Below, piece by piece: positions 42,947 through 51,491 of a stretch of DNA of 64,000 nt. The DNA is from Bacillus sp. Bos-x628 (GTDB lineage: Bacteria; Bacillota; Bacilli; Bacillales; Bacillaceae), in the NCBI RefSeq assembly GCF_040500475.1, contig NZ_CP159358.1:1302001-1366000 (forward strand). Reading direction: 5' to 3'. The notes under the pieces were generated by a model. It did no database searches and was not told the DNA's origin. It saw nothing but the letters and a program-made list of their open reading frames with translations. The translations under genes and the position numbers were made by a program. Numbering within the stretch: the stretch's first letter is position 1; each line of letters opens with the position of its first letter.

Positions 42947-43564
42947 ATGAAAATAGCTCTTTTCGGTGCTCATGGACGTGTAGGACAAGCATTTCTTCGT
43001 TTCGTTCACGTAGATGACCGTTACATGGTTCGTTCATTGATTCGAACGAATCGGGAAGGAATGCTTGCGGGTATGTTTCAAGTCACCGGCAATTCAAGAA
43101 ATCAAGAGGATGTGCTTGCCACGATCAAGGGAGCAGATATCGTTGTGAGCTGTCTGTCAACAGATGGAGATGATACCTTATCTGTTTCAATGAAACATAT
43201 CGTACAAGCCATGCAGCAAACAGGTACATCAAGGATTATCTCGATTGGTACTGCGGGTATCCTAAAGGCAAGGCAACAGCCGGAGCTGTATCGCTTTGAA
43301 ACAAATGAATCGAAGCGGACAACTACTCGAGCAGCAAAAGAGCATGCCAAAGCATTTGAAATCCTTCAATCGACTGATCTAGATTGGACCATTATTTGTC
43401 CTACCTATTTACCAGATGGAAAGGTGACAAGATCATATCGCTATGAGAAAGACTTTCTCCCGATAGATGGAAAGAGAATTTCAGTTGAAGATACCGCACA
43501 TTTTTTGTATCAGCAATTAAATTCAAAGGAATTTGTGCATCATCGAGTTGGCATCGCTTACTAA
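42947..43564 (+). CDS. yheG: NAD(P)-binding atypical SDR protein YheG
   Basis: The 205-aa Rossmann-fold protein starts with GAHGRVGQAFLR (nucleotide site at residues 6-17) and has the NmrA/SDR-like DIVVSCLSTDGDD and RIISIGTAGILK segments. The catalytic Tyr-Lys of classical SDRs is not obvious, as usual in the NAD(P)-dependent oxidoreductase PF13460 group. Substrate unknown. Confidence 0.87.
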   Translation: MKIALFGAHGRVGQAFLRFVHVDDRYMVRSLIRTNREGMLAGMFQVTGNSRNQEDVLATIKGADIVVSCLSTDGDDTLSVSMKHIVQAMQQTGTSRIISIGTAGILKARQQPELYRFETNESKRTTTRAAKEHAKAFEILQSTDLDWTIICPTYLPDGKVTRSYRYEKDFLPIDGKRISVEDTAHFLYQQLNSKEFVHHRVGIAY

Positions 43565-43596
43565 TTATTTAACAAGTGCAAACCGTATAGGACAAG

Positions 43597-43636
43597 CAAA
43601 AAGCTGAGGTGTCAGGAAAAAGCCTCGGCTTTTTTC
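43597..43636 (+). terminator. Terminator of yheG
   Basis: AAAGCTGAGG pairs with CCTCGGCTTT and is followed by a T run. The gap to 43791 also holds a GGCTTTT/AAAAGCC pair, likely the minus-strand terminator of bmrD. Confidence 0.8.
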
Positions 43637-43791
43637 GTATTGTATCGGATGATCTTAAGCGGCACCGAAAGCTTCTCAACATGCACCATATGTTCATAAA
43701 GAGTCAGAAAATATTTTTCACATAGAAAAAGCCCCTTTCGATTGAAAGAGACTCGTTCCGTTATGATCACTTTTTCTAGCGGCTTTTCTTT

Positions 43792-45807
43792 TTAACTGCT
43801 AGCGACAGTCCCCTTTTGCAGTTCGTACATTTGGGCATACAGCCCACCTTCTTTCATTAGTTGCTCATGGTTGCCGCGCTCCACAATTTCACCCTTTTCT
43901 AAAACCAAGATCATATCGGCTTTTTTAATTGTGGATAATCGGTGAGCAATCACTAAGGTCGTACGCCCTTTTTTTACTACATCAAGCGCTCTCTGAATAA
44001 TGGCTTCTGTTTCTGTATCAATGTTGGCGGTTGCTTCATCCAAAATTAAGATCGCTGGATCATACGCTAGTGCACGGGCAAACGAGATTAACTGACGTTC
44101 ACCAGAGGATAGTGTACTTCCCTTTTCGACTACAGGTTCATCAAATCCTTGAGGCAAGTGCTTTAATAACTCTGTTGCACCTACTTGCTGAAGAGAAGAT
44201 TCGATCGTTTCTCTGCTAATTTCTTCATTCCCTAAACTTACATTTGATGCAATGGTTCCAGAAAATAAATATGGATCTTGCAGGACGATGCCCATTTGTT
44301 TACGCAAGGTTTGACGAGACTTATGATAAATGCTTTCCCCGTCAATGAGAATGTCTCCTTTTTGAATATCATAAAAACGCAGCAGCAAATTCATAATCGA
44401 GCTTTTCCCAGAACCTGTATGCCCTACTAGAGCAACAGTTTGCCCCTTTTTCGCTTCAAAGGTGATGTTCTTTAGCACGTTTTCCCCCTCATGATAAGCG
44501 AAGGTAACATCTTGAAAAGCAACGTGTCCTTCGATTTTCTGCTGAACGGGCTCCTCCACTTTTGTTCCTGGCTCATCTAATAGTTGAAAGACTCTTTCAG
44601 ATGAAACCCTTGCTAATTCTAGTCTTGAAAATTGATTCACAATACCTGTAATCGGCTGGAACAATCGGTTCAAGTAATCCACAAATGCGTAGAGCACCCC
44701 AATGGATACAATGCCTGTCGCACTTAATGAAGCGCCTCCGAAGTACCAAATGAGCGCCACATAGGCAACATTACGAAGCAGGTTGACTAAGTTGTGTGAA
44801 AGTAGCGAATTTAAATGCAGCATTTTCCGCTGATAATTAAAGTGGTCGTTATTTAGTGCATCAAATTCTTCCTTCGTCGCTTTTTCATGGCGAAACGCTT
44901 GAATGATCGTCATTCCTTGAATGGCTTCATTTAGCTTGGCGTTGATCTCACTGATGATTGAACGTATCCGGTGGTTGTACACCGATGCAAATTTTCGGTA
45001 AGTCATCGACCATAAGAAGATAATCGGCACTGCCAGCAAACAAATGAGTGCTAGCTTGACATTCAATAAAAACATTGCGATATAAATTCCGATCATGTAG
45101 ATGGCACTTGTCACAAAATTCGCCAATACCGTCACATATAAATCTCGAATGGTTTCCGTATCATTGGTAATTCTTGCAACAACCTTTCCAGCTGGTAAAT
45201 TATCAAAATAGCGAATCGGCAGTGTTTGAATATGTTCAAATACATCTATCCTCATTTTTTGAATGATGCGATTTGCTATACGCTGGAGTAAATAATGCTG
45301 TCCATACTGAAAGAAAATAGCGATCATCAATAGCCCTAAATAGAACAGAACAAGCTTTACTAAACCGCTTATTTCTGGCTGATAAAAAGCAAAAATCTCA
45401 GCCTTTGATAAGCGTTCTACTTGATAGGTTTTGCGCTGTTTTCCATTTTCAATGGTCAGCTCATTTCCAGATAGAGTGCGTTTTCCATCAAAACGAATTG
45501 GCTCATCAACAAAATAGTAACCGAATCCGACTTGAACCACATTGATTTTCTTTCCTGTTTCGTTTCCACTTATTAATCGGTCATGCCGTATATACTCTTT
45601 TCCCCGATAATTCACCGTTTCTTCTGTTTTTTCATTCACTTGAATATACGGTTTTTCAACACCTAGAATATGATCATCAATCATTTTCTTCCCAATAAAT
45701 GGTCCTGTCAACTCGGCGCCCACAGCGATAATGAGAAAGATCAAGGCAACGGACAACATCTTTTTATATTGGAGTGCATAGGCAAGGAGTCTTCTTCCTG
45801 TTGTCAT
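43792..45807 (-). CDS. bmrD: Multidrug ABC exporter subunit BmrD (catalytic-site half)
   Basis: The 671-aa half-transporter has six membrane helices in the first 345 residues with a large extracellular insertion (about residues 48-145) and a C-terminal NBD. Walker A HTGSGKSS, Walker B ILILDEATANID (canonical catalytic Glu) and an unusual signature LSSGERQ are present. It overlaps bmrC by 4 bp. The intact Glu here and the canonical LSGGQ in BmrC together make one competent ATP site, as in the characterised B. subtilis heterodimer. Confidence 0.93.
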   Translation of the reverse strand: MTTGRRLLAYALQYKKMLSVALIFLIIAVGAELTGPFIGKKMIDDHILGVEKPYIQVNEKTEETVNYRGKEYIRHDRLISGNETGKKINVVQVGFGYYFVDEPIRFDGKRTLSGNELTIENGKQRKTYQVERLSKAEIFAFYQPEISGLVKLVLFYLGLLMIAIFFQYGQHYLLQRIANRIIQKMRIDVFEHIQTLPIRYFDNLPAGKVVARITNDTETIRDLYVTVLANFVTSAIYMIGIYIAMFLLNVKLALICLLAVPIIFLWSMTYRKFASVYNHRIRSIISEINAKLNEAIQGMTIIQAFRHEKATKEEFDALNNDHFNYQRKMLHLNSLLSHNLVNLLRNVAYVALIWYFGGASLSATGIVSIGVLYAFVDYLNRLFQPITGIVNQFSRLELARVSSERVFQLLDEPGTKVEEPVQQKIEGHVAFQDVTFAYHEGENVLKNITFEAKKGQTVALVGHTGSGKSSIMNLLLRFYDIQKGDILIDGESIYHKSRQTLRKQMGIVLQDPYLFSGTIASNVSLGNEEISRETIESSLQQVGATELLKHLPQGFDEPVVEKGSTLSSGERQLISFARALAYDPAILILDEATANIDTETEAIIQRALDVVKKGRTTLVIAHRLSTIKKADMILVLEKGEIVERGNHEQLMKEGGLYAQMYELQKGTVASS

Positions 45808-47561
45808 GCCTCATCCCCTCCTTCCAACTGGTTTGTCAGTTGCTGACGCAGAAATTGTTCTTTGTACCATCCATCTTGCTGAATGAGTTCTTGATGCGTT
45901 CCCTGCTGAACGATGCGTCCTTGCTCCATCACAAGAATGATATCTGCGTGCTCAACGGCTGATAGACGGTGTGTCGTAATAAACGTCGTTTTCCCATGAC
46001 GATTTTGTCTTAAATTTTTTAAGATGGCGGTTTCTGTTTTCGCATCTACTGCAGATAACGAGTCATCTAAAATCAAAATCTCTGGGTCAATTAAAAGGGC
46101 ACGTGCAATCGAAATTCGCTGCTTTTGTCCACCTGAAAGTGCGACACCTTTTTCCCCAACCATTGTCTCTAAACCTTTTGGCAGTAGGCGGACATCTTTT
46201 TCAAAGTAGGCGTCTTTGATCGTCTGCGCTAATTCATTCTTTCCAGCTTCCCTATGGCCAAATCTTATATTTTCTTCTACACTTTTTGAAAAAAGAATAT
46301 GGTCTTGCGGAACATATCCAATCCATTGATACAATTGATCTAATTCAATCTCTTGTATAGGGACACCAGAAAGTAATATTTGTCCATCACCTGAAGGATA
46401 TTGGCGCAGGAGCTGTTTGACGATTGTTGTTTTGCCGCTTCCTGTTTTTCCTGTAATCCCGATTGTTTGCCCTTTTCGAACAGTGAAGGATACATCGACT
46501 AAATTATCTTTAGAAGAGGCGGGATATCTGAATGTAACATGGTCAAATTGAATATCTCCAGGCTCTTGTAAAGCCTTTGGCTCATCTAAGTCTGTCACGT
46601 CTGGCTTGTAGCTAAGCGTATGGTTCAACCGATCTAACGATGCATTTCCTCTTTGCATGATGTTAATCAGCTCACCAATAGCAAACATTGGCCAAATCAT
46701 CATCCCAAGGTATACGTTAAATGCCACAAGTTGACCAAGTGTTAAATGACTTTGAAACACGAGATATGCCCCGTAACCAATCCCAATCAAGTAACTGATT
46801 CCAACAAGCAATTTTACTGTCGGCTCAAATAATGAATCAATGATCGCGACACGCATATTCTTGTGAAACACATCATCTGTCATTTGACGAAAGCGTTCGA
46901 CATCTTGCTTTTCTTGTACAAATGACCGAATGACGCGTACACCTGCTACTGACTCAAGCACACGATCGTTCATATCGCCAAATGCATCCTGAGCAACCGT
47001 GAACCGTTCATGAATTTTCTTTCCATAAAAAGTAACCAACATCGCCATTAGCGGCATTGGGATCATGGCCATAAAGGTTAATTTCCAACTAATAGTAAGA
47101 CCCATTGTAAAAAAGATTGTGAGCATATAAGCCGTGGAATCAACCAATGTCAGCACACCAAAACCCGTCGTTAACGCAATGGCATTTAAATCATTTGTAC
47201 CTAAAGCCATTAAATTGCCTGTTTTTTTCTTTTCATAAAACGTAGGTGTCATCTTCAGTAAATGACGCATCAGCTTTCTGCGCAGCACACGCTCCATGAC
47301 ATTTGCGCCACCAAATAACTGATACATCCAAACATATGTTAGCGTATAGACCACAACACCAAGAAAACAAAAGACCGTCACGTAAAACACAATACTAGAT
47401 GAAGTAAATTGACCAGAACGAATGTCGTCAACCGCCTGCCCTAGATATTTAGGCGGCAGCATTTCAATTACGTTCAGAATGAGCAGTAACGTAATGGCGA
47501 TTGTGTATCGCCTCCACTCTTGTTTAAAGAACCAGCCTAATTTCACAAATACTGAAAACAT
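45804..47561 (-). CDS. bmrC: Multidrug ABC exporter subunit BmrC (degenerate-site half)
   Basis: The 585-aa half-transporter has six helices in about the first 310 residues, Walker A KTGSGKTT, signature LSGGQKQRISIARAL and Walker B ILILDDSLSAVD, in which the catalytic Glu is replaced by Asp. Start is ATG 47561 behind GGGAG. It is partnered by bmrD (4-bp overlap). In B. subtilis the operon is induced by protein-synthesis inhibitors through ribosome-dependent attenuation at its leader; the leader here has the parts needed (see bmrB and terminators). Confidence 0.93.
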   Translation of the reverse strand: MFSVFVKLGWFFKQEWRRYTIAITLLLILNVIEMLPPKYLGQAVDDIRSGQFTSSSIVFYVTVFCFLGVVVYTLTYVWMYQLFGGANVMERVLRRKLMRHLLKMTPTFYEKKKTGNLMALGTNDLNAIALTTGFGVLTLVDSTAYMLTIFFTMGLTISWKLTFMAMIPMPLMAMLVTFYGKKIHERFTVAQDAFGDMNDRVLESVAGVRVIRSFVQEKQDVERFRQMTDDVFHKNMRVAIIDSLFEPTVKLLVGISYLIGIGYGAYLVFQSHLTLGQLVAFNVYLGMMIWPMFAIGELINIMQRGNASLDRLNHTLSYKPDVTDLDEPKALQEPGDIQFDHVTFRYPASSKDNLVDVSFTVRKGQTIGITGKTGSGKTTIVKQLLRQYPSGDGQILLSGVPIQEIELDQLYQWIGYVPQDHILFSKSVEENIRFGHREAGKNELAQTIKDAYFEKDVRLLPKGLETMVGEKGVALSGGQKQRISIARALLIDPEILILDDSLSAVDAKTETAILKNLRQNRHGKTTFITTHRLSAVEHADIILVMEQGRIVQQGTHQELIQQDGWYKEQFLRQQLTNQLEGGDEA

Positions 47562-47582
47562 GTTTGTCTCTCCCTTTTAAAG

Positions 47583-47666
47583 CTAACCGCTTTCTACATT
47601 TTCCCGGCTGTCACCCTGTTTATTTTTCCTAACGTTTGTCATTTTTCTTGCTTTTGGCATATTCAC
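47583..47666 (-). CDS. Possible 27-aa basic peptide before bmrC
   Basis: GTG at 47666 with AGGAG about 10 bp upstream begins a Lys/Arg-rich frame (MNMPKARKMTNVRKNKQGDS and ENVESG) that ends 22 bp before bmrC. It follows both leader terminators, so it would be read only in read-through transcripts. It may be a second regulatory peptide or a coupling frame. Confidence 0.4.
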   Translation of the reverse strand: MNMPKARKMTNVRKNKQGDSRENVESG

Positions 47667-47734
47667 ATGCTTTCACTCCTCTTTTATTGAATCGTTGATC
47701 ACATTCCATTATTTCGATAAACGAAATGTATTCA

Positions 47735-47774
47735 ACAAAAAAAGAGGCAACCAGCTAAACTGGTACGCCTCTTT
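47735..47774 (-). terminator. bmr leader terminator 2
   Basis: On the minus strand GAGGC-ACCAG pairs with CTGGT-GCCTC, and TTTTTTTG follows. It lies between terminator 1 and bmrC. Confidence 0.85.
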
Positions 47775-47783
47775 CATACATAA

Positions 47784-47822
47784 GAAAAAGGCGCATGTTG
47801 ACAAATACGCAACATACGCCTT
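47784..47822 (-). terminator. bmr leader terminator 1 (attenuator)
   Basis: On the minus strand AAGGCG-ATGTTG pairs with CAACAT-CGCCTT in a 13-bp stem with one G-U pair, and TTTTTCTT follows. It begins 13 bp after the leader peptide stop. Confidence 0.85.
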
Positions 47823-47834
47823 GATATCATACGA

Positions 47835-47939
47835 TCAATTAGAACAAAACTGTTCTTTTTCAATGACCAATGAAGGTGTGACTGTCACGTGAATCAACCC
47901 ATTTATGCATTTTGGTTTCATTCTGGCAATGTTGCACAT
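47835..47939 (-). CDS. bmrB: Leader peptide of the bmrCD operon (BmrB-like)
   Basis: A 34-aa frame (MCNIARMKPKCINGLIHVTV, ending EKEQFCSN) starts 7 bp behind a perfect AAAGGAGG. Its stop codon lies 13 bp before the first of two terminators, the classic layout of translation-controlled attenuation. In B. subtilis the bmrB leader peptide couples ribosome stalling by antibiotics to bmrCD expression. The sequence itself is not obviously alike, so identity is by position and arrangement. Confidence 0.65.
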   Translation of the reverse strand: MCNIARMKPKCINGLIHVTVTPSLVIEKEQFCSN

Positions 47940-48122
47940 GACATTTCCTCCTTTTGGCTCTTGAATCTTTTTTTATCTTATAGTAACTGTCACTATTTTG
48001 TCAATAAATATTTTTCAATAAATGAAATTTTCTAACAAAAAGACTTGTGCCTTCATGTGTATCTTTTCCTCATAACGGGTATACCATGATTGTATTGACT
48101 CCTTTTGAAAGGAATGAGGAAA

Positions 48123-48626
48123 TTGTTTCAAGCTGATCGGATGGTCGTTGCGTTTGATGGACATGAAGACAGTAAGAAAGCATTAAAAAAGGCAATCGCT
48201 CTAGCCAAAACTTTTCATGCCAAGCTGACAGTCGCTTATGCACATGATGGTAAATCAAACAGACAAGTGTTTGATGCCCCTCGTCCAATAACTGACGGCG
48301 CATATATCGGCGGCGGAATGGCAGATCTTCAAATACCTCCAGTGTATGTGCCTCATGATGAACAGCAAAATCCCATATTTGAAGATCATACAGAAGAGGT
48401 AGTCACTGAAGCGAAGATGATCCTAAATGAAGAACAATTTGAAGCAGCCATTGAAATTGTCGAGGGAGAACCAGCAGATGCGATTATCGAATATGCTGAA
48501 ACAATATCAGCGGACCTCATTGTGATGGGAGCACGTGACCAAAGCAGATTGAAAAAAATGCTGTTTGGCAGTGTCAGTGAAAAGCTTTCATCAAAATCAG
48601 ATATCCCTGTGCTTATTGTGAAATAA
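48123..48626 (+). CDS. nhaX: Universal stress protein NhaX
   Basis: The 167-aa UspA-fold protein has VVAFDGHEDSKKALKKAIAL at the N terminus and the ATP-binding GARDQSRLKKMLFGSVSEKL motif at the end (GxxG(x)9GS type). TTG at 48123 is chosen: AAAGGA is 9 bp upstream, and this gives the same length as B. subtilis NhaX. Divergent from the bmr leader. In B. subtilis it adjoins nhaC, which is not found here. Confidence 0.82.
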   Translation: MFQADRMVVAFDGHEDSKKALKKAIALAKTFHAKLTVAYAHDGKSNRQVFDAPRPITDGAYIGGGMADLQIPPVYVPHDEQQNPIFEDHTEEVVTEAKMILNEEQFEAAIEIVEGEPADAIIEYAETISADLIVMGARDQSRLKKMLFGSVSEKLSSKSDIPVLIVK

Positions 48627-48631
48627 ATAAG

Positions 48632-48664
48632 AAAAGGCTGTAAGCGAATGTTTACAGCCTTTTT
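48632..48664. terminator. Bidirectional terminator nhaX/dat
   Basis: AAAAGGCTGTAA pairs with TTTACAGCCTTTT in a 12-bp stem with flanking T and A runs. Confidence 0.9.
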
Positions 48665-48667
48665 CAT

Positions 48668-49525
48668 TTATGAGGAAATGGATGCTTCACTTTCATGCTT
48701 GATTTTTTGTTGAAAACCTTCCTGTATACGCTTCGTTATATCTCCAGGAACACCTTTTCCTACTGGCTTTCCTTCTAATTCAGTAATCGGAACCACTTCA
48801 GCAGTAGTTGAACTGATGAAGATTTCTTGTGCACAGAGTAGCTCTTCTTTGCTGATACGTGTTTCTTCCACGCTACAACCTTGTTCAGCACATACCTCTA
48901 ACAGCTTCCTGCGGGTAATTCCATTCAATATTAAATTGTTTGCTGGGTGTGTACGAATGACTCCATCAATGACTGCATATACATTCGAGGAGGTTCCTTC
49001 TGTCACAAAACCGTCTCTGACTAAAATCGCTTCAAACGCCCCCGCCTTAGAAGCCTTTTGTTTTTCCATGACATTATATAAGAGATTCAAACTTTTAATA
49101 TCACACCTTAACCAGCGAAGATCCTCTGATAACAATGCCTTTGCACCGGCTGTTTGCTCTTGAACAGGCTTTTTCACCTGAAACGTGTAAGCCGTAATTT
49201 GAGGGATGAGAGAATCATTGTATTGATGTTTACGAGGAGCTACTCCTCTTGTGACTTGAATATACACGCCGCCATCTGTTAATTGGTTGGCAGCAACTAG
49301 CTGCTTTAATTTTTCTTCCATATCCGATACCGTACCTTTCAGATAGATGCCGATTTCTTTCGCACTATTGAAAAGACGCTCCGTGTGCTCTTTTAACGTG
49401 AACAAAGTACCATTGTAAACACGGATGACCTCATAGACACCGTCACCAAATTGATAACCTCTGTCCTCAATATCAACACGTGCATCCTTTTTTTCAATTA
49501 AATCTCCATTGTACAATACTTTCAT
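48668..49525 (-). CDS. dat: D-alanine (D-amino-acid) aminotransferase
   Basis: The 285-aa fold-type IV PLP transaminase interconverts D-alanine and D-glutamate with their keto acids for wall synthesis. [16 protein letters not shown], the PLP Lys in [12 protein letters not shown] (about residue 145) and the [10 protein letters not shown] turn match characterised Bacillus D-AAT. Length compares with 282 aa in B. subtilis Dat (yheM). Single gene. Confidence 0.93.
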   Translation of the reverse strand: MKVLYNGDLIEKKDARVDIEDRGYQFGDGVYEVIRVYNGTLFTLKEHTERLFNSAKEIGIYLKGTVSDMEEKLKQLVAANQLTDGGVYIQVTRGVAPRKHQYNDSLIPQITAYTFQVKKPVQEQTAGAKALLSEDLRWLRCDIKSLNLLYNVMEKQKASKAGAFEAILVRDGFVTEGTSSNVYAVIDGVIRTHPANNLILNGITRRKLLEVCAEQGCSVEETRISKEELLCAQEIFISSTTAEVVPITELEGKPVGKGVPGDITKRIQEGFQQKIKHESEASISS

Positions 49526-49820
49526 ATGGATTCTCTCCTTCGCTTTGCTTTAATGGTTGATTCTGATGCTATCTTAGCGGATAAATGTAAACGATTCAAT
49601 GATGATTCAAAATTATTTCATATCTTCATCATGGATAACCTTTTATTTTAACAAATATAGATTCATAACCAAAAAGATTCCAATTTTTTAGCATCTTCTA
49701 TATTCATAGGCTCTATTTTCCTGTATACTTACACAATATGAGCACGACAAAATACATTATAAAAAGACAAATCCAAGACATGATTCGACACAAACTTTTT
49801 GATTTATTGGAGCGATTGTA

Positions 49821-50675
49821 ATGCAACGGGTTACAAAAAAACAGACACCTTCAAATGTAATGCTTCTCTCAAAGGCGATTGGTTTAGTGATTCTCACACT
49901 TATTCTTTTTTTTATATGGGATGTGTCTAAAACCAATATGCAAGCGGCAGATCAAAAAGCTGAAATGTCTGCTAGCAGTGAATTCCGAGACACCAGCATT
50001 AGTCTGAAAGCAAAAGATGATTCAGCCAAAACATTAGATGCACATTTTAAGATCAATCCAAACAAACATGTAACGGACAAAACGATTTTTTTCACATTTG
50101 ATGACGGTCCTTCTGCTACGTCAAACGAGCTATTAGATGTGTTAAAGGCATATGAAGTCAAAGCGACATTTTTTATGCTTGGGCGGCAAATCAAAGAGCA
50201 CCCATTAGCTGTGAAAAGAATGCATCAAGAAGGACATCAATTAGGGCTTCATGGCATCACACATGATGTGAAACGCTTCTATCAGTATAGCGATTCTCCC
50301 GTAAATGAAATGAAAGAAGATCAACGCATTCTAGCATCTGTCACAGGAGAATATACACATCTTGTGAGAACACCATATGGCAGTGTCCCGAATTTAACAG
50401 ATCAGCAAAAAACACGTCTTAAAGAAAAAGGCTTTATTTACTGGGATTGGACAATTGATAGCCTTGACTGGAAATATAAAAGCTCAAAATATGTTCCAGA
50501 GGTATTGAACCAACTACATGTGCTTGAAACAAAAAACCAAAAGGAACCTAAAATTATTTTAATGCATGATCAGCCCGCTACTGCTAAATATCTAGGCAGC
50601 CTTATCACTCAGCTTAAAGCGAAGGGTTATACATTTGAAGTACTTGATGAAACAATGAGTCCACTACATCAATAA
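49821..50675 (+). CDS. yheN: Polysaccharide deacetylase family protein YheN
   Basis: The 284-aa protein has an N-terminal membrane anchor (about residues 18-36) and an extracellular NodB domain from about 88: FTFDDGPSATSNELL, HQLGLHGITHD (metal His), RTPYGSVPN and ILMHDQP. Likely a de-N-acetylase acting on wall or exopolysaccharide GlcNAc. The start ATG overlaps (TAATG) the stop of a 27-codon upstream frame. Divergent from dat, convergent with srtN. Confidence 0.87.
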   Translation: MQRVTKKQTPSNVMLLSKAIGLVILTLILFFIWDVSKTNMQAADQKAEMSASSEFRDTSISLKAKDDSAKTLDAHFKINPNKHVTDKTIFFTFDDGPSATSNELLDVLKAYEVKATFFMLGRQIKEHPLAVKRMHQEGHQLGLHGITHDVKRFYQYSDSPVNEMKEDQRILASVTGEYTHLVRTPYGSVPNLTDQQKTRLKEKGFIYWDWTIDSLDWKYKSSKYVPEVLNQLHVLETKNQKEPKIILMHDQPATAKYLGSLITQLKAKGYTFEVLDETMSPLHQ

Positions 50676-50697
50676 ATAATTGGAACGAACCATAACA

Positions 50698-50727
50698 AGC
50701 CCGCACCTTTGCATGATGCGGGCTTGT
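50698..50727. terminator. Bidirectional terminator yheN/srtN
   Basis: AAGCCCGC and GCGGGCTT form an 8-bp stem with a 13-nt loop between the convergent genes. Confidence 0.85.
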
Positions 50728-50729
50728 CT

Positions 50730-51476
50730 TTATAGAGATTCTACGAGATCACCGATCCGTTCGTGAAAAACTAGATCAAATAACGGATCATATTCTGTTT
50801 CACTCAAGTTTACCATCACCTTAAAGATGGAAGGAAATCGGGCAGCATCTTCCGGAATATATCGGGCAGGAGCCACTTCTAGGGACGTTCCAATGACCAG
50901 CAACACCTCTGTTTCCTGGAGTGACCGTTCCACTTGGTCAAAATGCTGCACCCTGTCTCCAAAAAGAACTACATCTGGTTTCAGCACACGACCACATGGT
51001 TTGCCACTCGAGGAATTCTTTTGACAAACCGGCACTTCTTCTTTTAGTAAAAAGGGGAGGTCATATTGCGTCTGACATGAAGGACAAGTCGCTGTTTGAA
51101 TCGAACCATGCAGTTCATAGACATGAAGGCTTCCCGCCTTTTTATGCAGGCCGTCGATATTTTGAGTGAAAATATCCACGTGCTTTCCTTGCTTCTCAAG
51201 GTTGGCTAAAAAAGCATGCCCTCTATTTGGCTCGTAATCTCCACTCATTTTCATTTGAAACAATTCCTTGAATTTTGGCCAAAATTGATGGGGATGTGAT
51301 AAAAAATAGGACCGGCTCATCGCCTCCATCCGAGATGTGTCTTCTGTCCATAATCCACCTGTTGACCGGAAATCTGGGATACCTGACTCAGTGCTCATCC
51401 CAGCACCTGAAAGTACCGTGATATGTTCAGCTTGTGCCAATTTTTCTCTTAGCGCTGCCACTTTTATGTGATCCAC
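50730..51476 (-). CDS. srtN: NAD-dependent protein deacetylase (sirtuin) SrtN
   Basis: The 248-aa sirtuin has GAGMSTESGIPDFRSTGGLW (NAD site, residues 21-40), QNIDGLHKKAG, ELHGS with the catalytic His, a four-Cys zinc site (CPSC and the CQ...CG pair) and GTSLEVAPA. It removes acetyl groups from Lys, for example of acetyl-CoA synthetase, using NAD+. Followed upstream by yhdY 15 bp away, so the two are likely co-transcribed. Confidence 0.94.
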   Translation of the reverse strand: MDHIKVAALREKLAQAEHITVLSGAGMSTESGIPDFRSTGGLWTEDTSRMEAMSRSYFLSHPHQFWPKFKELFQMKMSGDYEPNRGHAFLANLEKQGKHVDIFTQNIDGLHKKAGSLHVYELHGSIQTATCPSCQTQYDLPFLLKEEVPVCQKNSSSGKPCGRVLKPDVVLFGDRVQHFDQVERSLQETEVLLVIGTSLEVAPARYIPEDAARFPSIFKVMVNLSETEYDPLFDLVFHERIGDLVESL

Positions 51477-51491
51477 ACCACTTCCCCCTTT

